64,000 nucleotides of DNA from Silanimonas sp. (GTDB lineage Bacteria > Pseudomonadota > Gammaproteobacteria > Xanthomonadales > Xanthomonadaceae), in the NCBI RefSeq assembly GCF_027530345.1, contig NZ_JAPZQK010000012.1:1-64000 (forward strand), written 5' to 3'. A model generated the notes under the pieces. That model saw only the letters and a program-made list of their open reading frames with translations. It was not told the origin of the DNA and did no database searches. The translations under genes were made by a program, and so were the position numbers. Of this stretch, positions 48,584 to 57,312 are shown piece after piece. Positions within the stretch are counted from its first letter, which is position 1, and each line of letters opens with the position of its first letter.

Positions 48584-49603
48584 TCAGCCGATCGCGCCAC
48601 CGAGCAGGTGGCCGATCGCGAAGGTAAGGGCGCCCGCGCCGCCGCCGATGGCCAGCATCCGGAGGCCGCCGCCGAAAGCGTTGCGGCCGGAGAACAGGCT
48701 CATGGCCGCACCGGTGGCGAACAGGCCGGCGGCCGAGAGCCCACCACCGATGTAGGCCGCCGTCGGCAGTTCGGCGCCGAACAGGAAGGGCAGCAGGGGC
48801 AGGGTGGCGCCGACAGCGAAGGCGAGGAAGGACGAAATCGCTGCACCCCAGGGGGAGCCGAGGTCGTCGGGGTTCAGGCCCAGCTCCTCGCGCGCCAGCA
48901 CGTCAAGCGCGTGCTCGGGGTTCGCGACCAGCTGGTCGGCCATGCGTCGCGCGTCCGCGGGATCGATGCCGCGGGCGGCGTAGATCAAAGCCAGCTCCTC
49001 GGCCTCCGCTTCCGGATACTCGGCGAGCTCCTCGCGTTCGAGGCCGATCTGGTATTCGAACAGTTCGCGCTGCGAGCGCACGGACACGTACTCGCCGGCT
49101 GCCATCGACAGCGCGCCGGCGAGCAGGCCGGCGACGCCGGCGGCCAGCACGGTCGCATCGCCGGAACCGGCACCCACCATGCCGAGGATCAGGCTGGCGT
49201 TGGAAACCAGGCCGTCGTTGATGCCGAACACGGCGGCCCGCAAGGAGCCGCCACCCGGCCCGCGATGGCGGTGGCCGATGTCTTCCACGCGGGTGTGCGT
49301 CGCATGGCCGGCCGGTGCGGCGTCGTAGGCCGAGAGCCCACGCACCTTCAGGGCGCGAAGCAGGGGTAGCAGCCGACGCGGTGGCACGCGACGCAGGAGG
49401 GCGGCGGCCAGCTTGGCCCGGGGTGTCGGGGCGAATGTGGGCAAGGCGGGCGCCAGCGCCGCCCAGCGCTGGGCCTGCTGCTCGGCCGTTCCGGCCAGGC
49501 GCTCGAACAACGCGGCCATGCGCGCATCGCGCTCGGCGAGGGCGATGCGCCGGTAGAGCCAAGCCGACTGCATCTCCTCGTGCCAACTCTCGACGGCGGA
49601 CAT
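48584..49603 (-). CDS. VIT1/CCC1 family iron or manganese transporter with ferritin-like N-terminus
   Basis: From ATG 49603 the protein has 339 residues: an N-terminal rubrerythrin-like helical part with ExxxQxAWLYRRIALAERD (about 7-25) and a C-terminal VIT1 domain with GINDGLVSNASLILGMVGAG, MAAGEYVSVRSQRELFE and three late membrane helices. VIT1/CCC1 proteins move Fe2+ or Mn2+ out of the cytoplasm or into compartments; fused ferritin-like domains (as in MbfA) are known in bacteria and export iron. It is divergent from the SET gene with 62 bases between. Confidence 0.85.
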   Translation of the reverse strand: MSAVESWHEEMQSAWLYRRIALAERDARMAALFERLAGTAEQQAQRWAALAPALPTFAPTPRAKLAAALLRRVPPRRLLPLLRALKVRGLSAYDAAPAGHATHTRVEDIGHRHRGPGGGSLRAAVFGINDGLVSNASLILGMVGAGSGDATVLAAGVAGLLAGALSMAAGEYVSVRSQRELFEYQIGLEREELAEYPEAEAEELALIYAARGIDPADARRMADQLVANPEHALDVLAREELGLNPDDLGSPWGAAISSFLAFAVGATLPLLPFLFGAELPTAAYIGGGLSAAGLFATGAAMSLFSGRNAFGGGLRMLAIGGGAGALTFAIGHLLGGAIG

Positions 49604-49665
49604 GGGCTGTTCCTGCGCTCTGGACACGGCCAGAATAGGCCTCTTTCCGCCACGCGCCTTGACCC

Positions 49666-50220
49666 ATGCCAAAGAAAATCGAACGCCGCCAGTCGTCCAT
49701 CCACGGCAACGGCGTGTTCGCCACCGAGGCCATCGCCAAGGGCGAGCGCGTGGTGCGCTACAAGGGCGAAGTGCGCGCCCATGCCGACGTCGATGCCGAT
49801 TACGCCGGCCACGACGAGACCGGCCACACGTTCCTTTTCAGCCTCAACGACGAGTTCGTGATCGACGCGAACATCGACGGCAACATCGCGCGCTGGATCA
49901 ACCACAGCTGCGCGCCGAACTGCGAGGCCGTGCAGGAAGAGAACGCCAAGGGCAAGAAGCACAAGGACAAGGTCTTCATCCACGCCCTGCGCGACATCGC
50001 TGCGGGCGAGGAGCTGAGCTACAACTACGGCATCGTGCTCGACGAGCCCTACACCCCGGCGTTGAAGAAGCTCTGGGAATGCCGCTGCGGCTCGGCCAAG
50101 TGCACCGGCACCATGCTGCAGCCCAAGGACGAGCCGAAGCCGAAGAAATCGCGCAAGAAGGTCGAGCCGTCGAAGCCGGCACCGGCCAGGCGCTCGAAGA
50201 AGGCCGCGGCTGCGAAGTGA
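49666..50220 (+). CDS. SET domain protein-lysine methyltransferase
   Basis: The 184-residue protein has a compact SET domain: HGNGVFATEAIAKGERV (13-29), ARWINHSCAPNCEAV (75-89) and GEELSYNYGI (114-123), plus the post-SET C139, C141 and C146 with the NHSC cysteine (82) for a zinc site. A lysine-rich tail (155-184) suggests DNA or nucleoid association. Bacterial SET proteins of this kind may methylate histone-like or ribosomal proteins; the target here is unknown. Confidence 0.88.
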   Translation: MPKKIERRQSSIHGNGVFATEAIAKGERVVRYKGEVRAHADVDADYAGHDETGHTFLFSLNDEFVIDANIDGNIARWINHSCAPNCEAVQEENAKGKKHKDKVFIHALRDIAAGEELSYNYGIVLDEPYTPALKKLWECRCGSAKCTGTMLQPKDEPKPKKSRKKVEPSKPAPARRSKKAAAAK

Positions 50221-50230
50221 ATCGCCGCTG

Positions 50231-50250
50231 ACCCTGCCCCGGGGCAGGGT
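50231..50250. terminator. Palindromic stem after the SET gene
   Basis: ACCCTGCCCCGGGGCAGGGT is a 20-base perfect palindrome 11 bases past the SET stop and 70 before the DUF5916 start. No T-tract follows, so it is either a Rho-aided stop or an operator. Confidence 0.45.
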
Positions 50251-50319
50251 GACTTCCGGGTGACGCGTGCGCCCGATCGACGGTTCAGGCTGGCGGCCGT
50301 TGCTCGCCCCGAGGCCGCC

Positions 50320-52596
50320 ATGCGTCCAGTGTTCCCTCCCTCGCCGACGCGCCTCGGACTCGCCCTGCTCGCCGCCCTGTCCGCGCAGGGCCTCGCTGCA
50401 AGGACGGCGATCACGCTCGACGGCCGCATCGATTCCGCCGAGTGGGCGGACGCCCGGCACATCACCGATTTCCGCGGGGTGCAGCCGCTCACCCGCGAGC
50501 CGGCGTCGCTGGGCACCGAGGCTTGGGTGAAATCGACCCCCGACGGCCTCGCCATCGCCTTCCGCAACCACCAGCCCGCCGGCGTGCCTCGGCTCGCGCC
50601 GCGCGGCGGCCGTGACAACGTGCCGCCGGCGGACCGCGTCAACGTCTACGTCGATTTCGACGGCGACGGCCGCAGCGGCTACAACTTCGTGGTGACGATG
50701 GCCGGCGACATCGGCGACACCACGATCGCCAACGAGAACCAGTTCAACGACGACTGGGACGGCGATTGGCAGCAGGCCACCTCGGAGGACGCCGAGGGCT
50801 GGTCGGCCGAGGTGCTGATCCCGTGGCACGTCGCGCCGATGGCGCAGGCGAAGGACGGCCAACGCACGATCGGCCTCTCGCTGGACCGCGTCATCGGCCA
50901 CAGCAATGCGCGCTATGGCTGGCCAACGGTGAGCTGGAACGAGCCGCGCTTCCTGTCGGTGCTGGAGAAGATCGAGGTGCCCGCCTTCGAGCAGTCGCTG
51001 CTCGCCGTCACCCCCTACGTCTCGGGCCTGCAGGACCAGGTGGACGGCCGCTTCCGCAGCGCCGCCGGTGCCGACCTGTTCTGGAAGCCGAACGGTCGCT
51101 TCCAGCTCTCGGCCACGCTCAATCCCGATTTCGGCCAGGTCGAGAGCGACGAACTGGTGGTGAACTTCGGCGCGACCGAGGTGTTCTTCAACGACAAGCG
51201 GCCGTTCTTCACCGAGAACCAGGCCTACTTCGACGTCGGCTTCGGCGGCCTGAACAACGCCAACCGGCTGCTCTACACCCGTCGCGTCGGCGCTGGCGCC
51301 GACGATGGCCGCGGTGCCGGCGACGTGACCGGCGCGGTGAAGCTCAACGGCAGTGCCGGGCGCATCGGCTACGGCCTGTTCGCGGCGACCGAGGACGGCC
51401 CGGCGGGGCGCGATTTCGTCGCGGCGCGCGCCAGCACGGCCGGCGAGGGCTGGACGAGCGGCGCGATGCTGACCGAAGTGAAGCGCCCCTTCCTCGACCG
51501 CGTGGCGCGTGTTGCGTCCTTCGACCAGGTCTGGACGCCGCATGACGGCCTGACCGTGCGCGGCGGGCTCGCGGCCTCCGACATCGAGGATCCCACCCGC
51601 GGCGGCCGCGACAGCGGCGGCCAGCTGCGCATCGACCACGAACTCGGGCAGGGCTGGCGCCAGCAGCTTTATGCGCTGCACCTCGGCAAGAACCTGCAGC
51701 TCAACGATTTCGGCTTCCTCGAGCGCAACAACTTCAACTACGTGCGCTACGAGGTCGCGAAGCGCGAGGCCGATCTTCCCGAGGACAGCCGGTTCGCCTC
51801 GCACCAGACGCGCTACGCCGCCTCCAGCCGCTACAACGATCGCGGCCTGCGCCTCTTCAACACGGTGGCCATCAACCAGTACAGCGAGTACCGCGACGGC
51901 GGCAACCGGCTGTGGGACGTATTCGTGACCGGCCCGCTCAACGACGACCTCGTCCTGCGCGGCAACGGCCACGTGCGTTTGCCCCGGCGCGTCGGGATCT
52001 TCGCGGAGCGCTACTGGGCGCGTGCGCCCGAGGGACGCTTCGAGCACTACGGCAAGCTGCGCAGCGTCAACGAGGGCTTCGACGGCGGCAGCAGGCGGCT
52101 TGTCGAACTTCTCGGCGAAACGACGTACCACGCCAACGAGCGCCTGCGCTTCACGGCCAGCCTGCAGCTCATCGAGAACCCGGACTGGGTGATCTGGCGC
52201 GGTGGCAACGCGTTGGGTCAGTTTGCCGGTCAGCAGGCTTTCCTCTCGGCCGGCACCACCTGGCAGATCGATGCGAAGCAGGAACTGCGCGTGCGCCTCG
52301 AGGCCATCGGCCTCGATGCCGAGGCCCGTGCGCTGTGGCGCGTGGCCCCGGGCGGCGTCGCAAGCCGCACCGCCGAGCCGCTCGATGATTTCGCGCTGCG
52401 CAACTTGGGCTTCCAGGTGCGCTACCGCTACCAGATCGCGCCGCTTTCCGACCTCTACATCGCCTACGTGCGCGGCGGTTCGCTGTTCCAGGAATCGCAG
52501 GACGGTTTCAGCCTCGGCGACGAGTTCGGCAACGCCTTCAACCTGTGCGACTCGGAACAGCTACTCGTCAAGCTGAGTTATCGCTTCACGATCTGA
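50320..52596 (+). CDS. DUF5916 outer-membrane barrel with CBM9-like N-terminus
   Basis: The 758-residue product has a signal peptide (cleavage near LAA, residue 27), a CBM9-like beta sandwich (about 30-215; LDGRIDSAEWADA, YVDFDGDGRSGYNFVV, SAEVLIPW) and a long DUF5916 region with FSVE-like NPDFGQVESDELVVN, FFNDKRPFFTENQAYF and a series of amphipathic strands ending YRFTI with terminal aromatic residue, typical of outer-membrane barrels. Function is unknown; carbohydrate or haem binding has been suggested for such proteins. ATG 50320 places the signal peptide right. Confidence 0.85.
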   Translation: MRPVFPPSPTRLGLALLAALSAQGLAARTAITLDGRIDSAEWADARHITDFRGVQPLTREPASLGTEAWVKSTPDGLAIAFRNHQPAGVPRLAPRGGRDNVPPADRVNVYVDFDGDGRSGYNFVVTMAGDIGDTTIANENQFNDDWDGDWQQATSEDAEGWSAEVLIPWHVAPMAQAKDGQRTIGLSLDRVIGHSNARYGWPTVSWNEPRFLSVLEKIEVPAFEQSLLAVTPYVSGLQDQVDGRFRSAAGADLFWKPNGRFQLSATLNPDFGQVESDELVVNFGATEVFFNDKRPFFTENQAYFDVGFGGLNNANRLLYTRRVGAGADDGRGAGDVTGAVKLNGSAGRIGYGLFAATEDGPAGRDFVAARASTAGEGWTSGAMLTEVKRPFLDRVARVASFDQVWTPHDGLTVRGGLAASDIEDPTRGGRDSGGQLRIDHELGQGWRQQLYALHLGKNLQLNDFGFLERNNFNYVRYEVAKREADLPEDSRFASHQTRYAASSRYNDRGLRLFNTVAINQYSEYRDGGNRLWDVFVTGPLNDDLVLRGNGHVRLPRRVGIFAERYWARAPEGRFEHYGKLRSVNEGFDGGSRRLVELLGETTYHANERLRFTASLQLIENPDWVIWRGGNALGQFAGQQAFLSAGTTWQIDAKQELRVRLEAIGLDAEARALWRVAPGGVASRTAEPLDDFALRNLGFQVRYRYQIAPLSDLYIAYVRGGSLFQESQDGFSLGDEFGNAFNLCDSEQLLVKLSYRFTI

Positions 52597-52603
52597 GGCG
52601 GCG

Positions 52604-53032
52604 TCAGCGCCGGCCTTGCCGATTCGGTGGCACGAGCCACCACAGCGCCAGCGACAACGCGGCCCAGCCGAGGTAGACCGGGATCAGCACCGCCAGCGGC
52701 ACGTCGACATAGAGTGCCTCGGCGAGCAGGGTTTCGATGAAGCCCCCACCGCTGCCGTGCTGGCCGGCGCCGCGGCGCAGCTCGGCCTCCCAGACGGTGA
52801 GGAAACACAGGTCGCCGAGCGCGGCCTGCAGGGCGACCACCGCCATGCCGCCAAGGTGCAGCAGGCGCAGCCCGCGATGCCGCACCCAGCGCCAGTCGCG
52901 CCACGCGCCGGCGAGGATCGCCGGCGGCATCACGACATTGAAGGCGACGATCGCCAGGTGCAGCGCAAGGATCGCGTCGGCCAGCGCGAGCGCCGTGGTC
53001 GGCGGCAGGGTGGCGATTCCGAGCCCGCCCAC
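52604..53032 (-). CDS. DUF2784 membrane protein
   Basis: The 142-residue protein has about four membrane helices. Its pattern, ALADAILALHLAIVAFNVV, then GLRLLHLGGMAVVALQAALGDLCFLTVWEAELRR (in part), matches DUF2784, whose members carry this RLLHL, QA and G-x-x-C-x-L-T-x-x-E motif. Function unknown. It is convergent with the DUF5916 gene and starts three bases before the amidohydrolase stop. Confidence 0.8.
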   Translation of the reverse strand: MGGLGIATLPPTTALALADAILALHLAIVAFNVVMPPAILAGAWRDWRWVRHRGLRLLHLGGMAVVALQAALGDLCFLTVWEAELRRGAGQHGSGGGFIETLLAEALYVDVPLAVLIPVYLGWAALSLALWWLVPPNRQGRR

Positions 53033-53035
53033 CGT

Positions 53036-54409
53036 TCAATCCTTGACGACCCGGCCCGCGGCCATGACGAAGCGGATGCGGTCGCGCTGAAGCGCGCCAA
53101 GATCCTCCATCGGGTTGCCCCCGACGCCGATGATGTCCGCGGCAAATCCCGGCGCAAGGCGCCCCACCTCGTTTTCGAGGCCCAGCAGCTCGGCCGCGGT
53201 GCGCGTGGCCGAGACGACGACCTCCTTCGAGCTCATGCCGCCGTACTGCACCATGAGGGGCATCTCCTCGGCATTGCGGCCGTGCTCGGAGACGCCGGAA
53301 TCCGTGCCGTAGGCGATGGGCAGGCCGGCCTGGCGAGCAGCGGCGATGTTCTTGCCGGTGGCTTCGAGGCGAACGCGGATCTTCGCCGCGACGACGGCCG
53401 TGTAGAGGCCCTTCGGCAGGTTCTCGCGATAGGCGATGGTCGGCGACAAAGTCGGCACAAGGTAGGTGCCGCTGGCCTTCATCGCGCGGATGCCAGCCTC
53501 GTCCACGTAGGTGCCGTGCTCGATGGAATCGACGCCCGCGCGCGCCGCGGCAGCCACGCCCTCGGCGCCATGCGCGTGCGAGGCCACCTTCAGGCCCAGC
53601 TGGTGCGCGGTATCGACGATCGCCTTCATCTCGGTATCGGTGAAGTGCTGGCCGAGCCCGCGGTTCTGCTGCGAGAGCACGCCACCGGTGGCCGCGAACT
53701 TGATGACGTCGGCCCCGGCGCGCGACAGGGTGCGCACCACTTCGGCGCACTGCTCGGGGCCGGTGCAGGTGTTGCCGCCGTCCATCGCCCGCGTCACTTC
53801 GGGGCGGAAGCCCGTGAGGTCGCCGTGGCCGCCGATGATCGAGACCATGCGGCCGGCGGAAAGAACGCGCGGGCCCGGCACGTCACCGTCGCGGATGGCG
53901 TCGCGCAGGGCGTAACCGGCGCCGCCAGGCGCGCCGAGGTCGCGCACCGTGGTGAAGCCGGCCTGCACGGTGCGCAGCGCATTGCGCACGCCCGTGATCG
54001 CCGCGCGTTCGTCGGTTTCGACGACGGCTTGCCAGAAGGGCTCGGCCGGGTTGCCGGTGAGGTGCACGTGGCTGTCGATCAAGCCGGGCATCAGCAGGGT
54101 GTTGGCATCGAACGACTGTTTGTGGGCCACGCGTGCATCCAGACCGTCCGGCAGCGTCGTGGGCAGGCCCTCGATCACGCGGACGATCCGATCGCCCTCG
54201 ATCACGATCGTCGCCGGCGCGATCCGGCCGTCGACCGGGTCCAGCAGGACGCGCTGGCTCTGGAGCACCCGCAGCGTGGGCGCGTTCGGCCCGGATTCCG
54301 TTGGAGTGGCCGGCGTCTGTGCAGCGATGCCGTTCGATAGAACCATCGCCAGGGCCGCAGCGATCGGCAGGACGTTGCGGGCGCGAGGGCGCAGCGGGAC
54401 GGTTCGCAT
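53036..54409 (-). CDS. Secreted amidohydrolase (imidazolonepropionase-like)
   Basis: The 457-residue product has a signal peptide (about 1-30, cleavage after IAA) and an amidohydrolase barrel: HVH at 114-116 in LIDSHVHLTGN, a likely carboxylated lysine K237 in ADVIKFAATGG, later histidines in KVASHAHG and IEHGTYVD, and the catalytic aspartate in AYGTDSGV. Relatives hydrolyse Xaa-Pro dipeptides or similar amides in the periplasm. ATG 54409 is chosen for the signal peptide. It lies divergent from the rhomboid gene. Confidence 0.85.
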   Translation of the reverse strand: MRTVPLRPRARNVLPIAAALAMVLSNGIAAQTPATPTESGPNAPTLRVLQSQRVLLDPVDGRIAPATIVIEGDRIVRVIEGLPTTLPDGLDARVAHKQSFDANTLLMPGLIDSHVHLTGNPAEPFWQAVVETDERAAITGVRNALRTVQAGFTTVRDLGAPGGAGYALRDAIRDGDVPGPRVLSAGRMVSIIGGHGDLTGFRPEVTRAMDGGNTCTGPEQCAEVVRTLSRAGADVIKFAATGGVLSQQNRGLGQHFTDTEMKAIVDTAHQLGLKVASHAHGAEGVAAAARAGVDSIEHGTYVDEAGIRAMKASGTYLVPTLSPTIAYRENLPKGLYTAVVAAKIRVRLEATGKNIAAARQAGLPIAYGTDSGVSEHGRNAEEMPLMVQYGGMSSKEVVVSATRTAAELLGLENEVGRLAPGFAADIIGVGGNPMEDLGALQRDRIRFVMAAGRVVKD

Positions 54410-54465
54410 CGGGTCGGTTCCAGTCGGAGGTCGACGCCGAGCATACTGGCGTCTCCACCTCATGG

Positions 54466-55953
54466 ATGAAGGCGATGCTGATCCTGCCGATGCACCATCG
54501 CGTCGAGGCCCGCCACCTCCCGTGGATGAGCCTGCTGATCGCCCTGGTCTGCGTGTTCATCCACCTCGGTCCCCAGCAGCGCGACGCAGAGCGGCTCGCC
54601 CGCGCGCAGGCGCAGTACGCGGACGCCGGGCTCGCGGCCCTCGAGGCGCCGCTCTACGACGCCTATGCCGATGCGCATCCGGAGGCTCTGGTGAATGCCG
54701 TCGACGGGGACGGCGACCGGGAAGCGGAGGGGTGGTTGATGCAGGCCGACCGTGGCTTCCGTGCGGCCCTGCTGGCGGGCGAGGGTTTCGACGATGTGGC
54801 GGCGCATGCCGAGTGGATGCAGCGTTCGGCCCCCTTCCGCCAGACCATGGCGACCCTGTTCGATGCGCGTTTCGCGATTCCCTCCGACGCCCCCACCACG
54901 TGGCAGGCGCTCACCAGCAGCTTCTTGCATGGCGATCTGGGTCACCTGTTCGGCAACCTGCTGTTCCTGCTGGTCCTCGGCCTGCTGGTTGAGCGTGCGC
55001 TGGGCCCCGGTCTTTACCTCGGCCTTTACCTGCTGTCCAGCATCGGTGCCGCCTGGACATGGGCGCTGGCCTACGTTGGCCCGCCGACCTACTCGCTGGG
55101 TGCGTCGGGCGGCATCGCCGGCCTGATGGGGGCGCTGTGCGTGCTCTGGGGCATGCGGCGGATCCGGTTCTTCTACTGGTTCTTCGTTGTCTTCGACTAT
55201 GTGCGTGCACCGGCTCTTTGGCTGCTACCGGCATGGTTGGGCTGGGAGCTGTTCCAGTGGGCCACCGACGAAGGCGGCAACGTCGCCTACCAGGCTCATG
55301 CAGGGGGCATCGTGGCCGGTGCCCTGCTGGCGCTCGGCATCAAGGCGCTGCGCTGGGACCGCCCGGACTCCTACGACGACCCGGTCGACGATCGTTTCGA
55401 CCCTGCCGTGGCACTGGGCGACGCCCAGGCGGCGCTTGGCCGTCTCGATTTCGCCGGTGTCGAACGTGCGTTGGCGCCTCTCTTCGCCCAGATGCCAGTG
55501 CCCGTTGACGCCCGAGTGCTTGCCCTGCGCGCGGCGCAAATGCGCTCTGCCCCCGACGGTGCCGCGCGGGGCGGCCGCGTCGCCGCCGCCGAACAGGCTT
55601 CCGCCCTTCTGCGGGAATCGCGGGCGGCGGATCGAACGAAGGCGCTCGATGCGCTGGCCGCGTGGCGTCACGCCGGCGGGCGATGGCGCCCGCAGGACGC
55701 CCTCGCGCATGCCCGCCTGCTGATCGGGGCAGGTCGCGTCGGCGAGGCAGCCGCGGTGCTGGCCGACGCCGCGGCAAGCGAAGAGGGCCGCGGGCCCCTG
55801 CCGGAGGGCTGGGCGGCGGACTGGTTGCGGCTCGGGTTCGACCTTCGACGCGACGGCGACGAGGCCGCCGCCCGGGTGATGTTCGCCGCGCTGTCGGCGG
55901 CCCTGCCCGGGACGCCGGAAGCCGCGAAGGCCAGCGCGCAACCGACGCCCTGA
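54466..55953 (+). CDS. Rhomboid family intramembrane serine protease with a C-terminal helical domain
   Basis: The 495-residue protein has a first membrane helix (about 18-34), a long soluble loop (35-145), then six further helices with HGDLGHLFGN (155-164), the nucleophile S214 in GASGGIAG and catalytic H278 in YQAHAGGIVAG. The rest (about 305-495) is a soluble helical region, possibly TPR-like. Rhomboids cut single-span membrane proteins. Several starts are possible (54466, 54475, 54490); none has a clear ribosome site. It is convergent with the membrane/TPR gene. Confidence 0.85.
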   Translation: MKAMLILPMHHRVEARHLPWMSLLIALVCVFIHLGPQQRDAERLARAQAQYADAGLAALEAPLYDAYADAHPEALVNAVDGDGDREAEGWLMQADRGFRAALLAGEGFDDVAAHAEWMQRSAPFRQTMATLFDARFAIPSDAPTTWQALTSSFLHGDLGHLFGNLLFLLVLGLLVERALGPGLYLGLYLLSSIGAAWTWALAYVGPPTYSLGASGGIAGLMGALCVLWGMRRIRFFYWFFVVFDYVRAPALWLLPAWLGWELFQWATDEGGNVAYQAHAGGIVAGALLALGIKALRWDRPDSYDDPVDDRFDPAVALGDAQAALGRLDFAGVERALAPLFAQMPVPVDARVLALRAAQMRSAPDGAARGGRVAAAEQASALLRESRAADRTKALDALAAWRHAGGRWRPQDALAHARLLIGAGRVGEAAAVLADAAASEEGRGPLPEGWAADWLRLGFDLRRDGDEAAARVMFAALSAALPGTPEAAKASAQPTP

Positions 55954-55963
55954 GGGGGGGGGG

Positions 55964-57202
55964 CTAGAGCCCGAGCGCCGCCCGCTGCGCCCCCAGCCGA
56001 CGGCGCAGTTCGTCGTCGGCGGTCAGCGATTCAGCGTCGGACAGCCACTGTTTCGCCCGGCCAGGGTCTTCGCCGCGGCGCAGCGTCAGGTCGCTGGCCT
56101 GCAGTGCCCAATGCGGCAGCCGCACGTGGCGCGGGTGCGCGTCGATCAGTCCCTTCAGCATGGCCAGCGCGAGATCGGTTTGGCCGCCGTGCAGGGCCGT
56201 CTGCGCCAAGCGCTCGGCGTCCTCCAGTTCGAACGGGGAGAAGGTTGGGTCGAGCTGCAGGCTTTCCCGGATCAGTGCGAGTGCCTTGCGATCCTGTTTG
56301 GCGACAATCAGGGCCTGCAGCATCAGCTTGGCGTGGTCGAGCAGTGCCTTGCGGTCGCCCTTCAGCTTCAGCGCGCGCCGGTACAGCTCGTGCACAGGCA
56401 GGTCGACGGCACGGTCGCGGATCTCGTCGCGCAGGTGCGACAGCGCCACGTCGACTTCGCCCGATGCGATCAGGGCCTCCACACGGGCCAACAGCTCGCT
56501 GTCACGGGTCTTCGGCAGCTCGCCCGGGGTCAGCGGCCCTTCCGGCGTGAAGTTGAGCGTCTCGTGGTACTGCCAAACCAGGTAGCCCATCAGGTGGAAC
56601 GTGGCGAAGAGCGCCCAGAGCGAGAACAGGGTGCCGGTGGCGTTGGCGAGAAGGCCGGGAAGCGCGCGGGCCAACAGTGCATCGGCGTTCGCCGCACTGT
56701 ATTGGATGACCAGCGAAAGGCCGACGACAGCGAGGTAGGGCCAGCCGATGCGCGAGGCGATTCGCCACAGGTAATCGGGGTTCAGCGCGACGCGCAGGCT
56801 TTCGCTGATGGCGAGGCCGATTGTTGCGGCGGGCAGGAGGACGCCCATCATCAACAGGGCGAGCAGCCCCACGAGCGGGCCGAGGAGAAGGCCGAGCAGG
56901 AGCGGAACAAGCAGCGCCGTCAGCTGGAGCAACACGTAGCGGATGACCGTGCCATTGCCAATGTCGAAGTTGACGACGGGGGCGTCCATCCGGCCGTTGG
57001 CTGTCGCCAGCAGCATCTCGAAGGCCTGTTTCAGCGCGCCCAGCCAAAGCAGGCCGGCGAGCAGCCAGCCGATGAACGGCGCGAGGGAAGCGAACGTGAT
57101 GAGGAATGTGAAGACGAGCAGAGAGGCGAGCGTCACACCTTTCAGCGGGTAGAGCGCGAAGGCAGGCAGACGGTTCCAGAACGGAACGATGCGATCAGAC
57201 AT
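55964..57202 (-). CDS. Membrane protein with a C-terminal TPR-like domain
   Basis: The 412-residue protein begins with about six membrane helices (20-210; ASLLVFTFLITFASL, LLLGLLLGPLVGLLALLMMG) of a DUF4013-like layout, followed by a soluble helical part (about 235-412) with repeated patterns: VEALIASGEVDVALSHL, LHGGQTDLALAMLKGLIDAHP, that recall TPR repeats. Function unknown. It ends ten bases from the rhomboid stop, across a run of G residues. Confidence 0.7.
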   Translation of the reverse strand: MSDRIVPFWNRLPAFALYPLKGVTLASLLVFTFLITFASLAPFIGWLLAGLLWLGALKQAFEMLLATANGRMDAPVVNFDIGNGTVIRYVLLQLTALLVPLLLGLLLGPLVGLLALLMMGVLLPAATIGLAISESLRVALNPDYLWRIASRIGWPYLAVVGLSLVIQYSAANADALLARALPGLLANATGTLFSLWALFATFHLMGYLVWQYHETLNFTPEGPLTPGELPKTRDSELLARVEALIASGEVDVALSHLRDEIRDRAVDLPVHELYRRALKLKGDRKALLDHAKLMLQALIVAKQDRKALALIRESLQLDPTFSPFELEDAERLAQTALHGGQTDLALAMLKGLIDAHPRHVRLPHWALQASDLTLRRGEDPGRAKQWLSDAESLTADDELRRRLGAQRAALGL

Positions 57203-57312
57203 GGGGGGCTTCAGGGGGGGGGCGAAACGGCAAGTCTAGGCAGCCCGCGCCATGGCCCCTCCGGTCGGGACGGTCAATGTGTGTGAATCGTGAATTCAGC
57301 TGCGTGCCCGAT

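Noticed and set aside
49348-52131. Long antisense open frame over the SET and DUF5916 genes
   Set aside because: Same GC-driven shadow effect; both + strand genes have clear family motifs.
55954-55963. Run of G residues between the convergent rhomboid and membrane/TPR genes as a phase-variable tract
   Set aside because: It lies outside both coding regions after the stops, so length change would not alter a protein; sequencing error is also possible.
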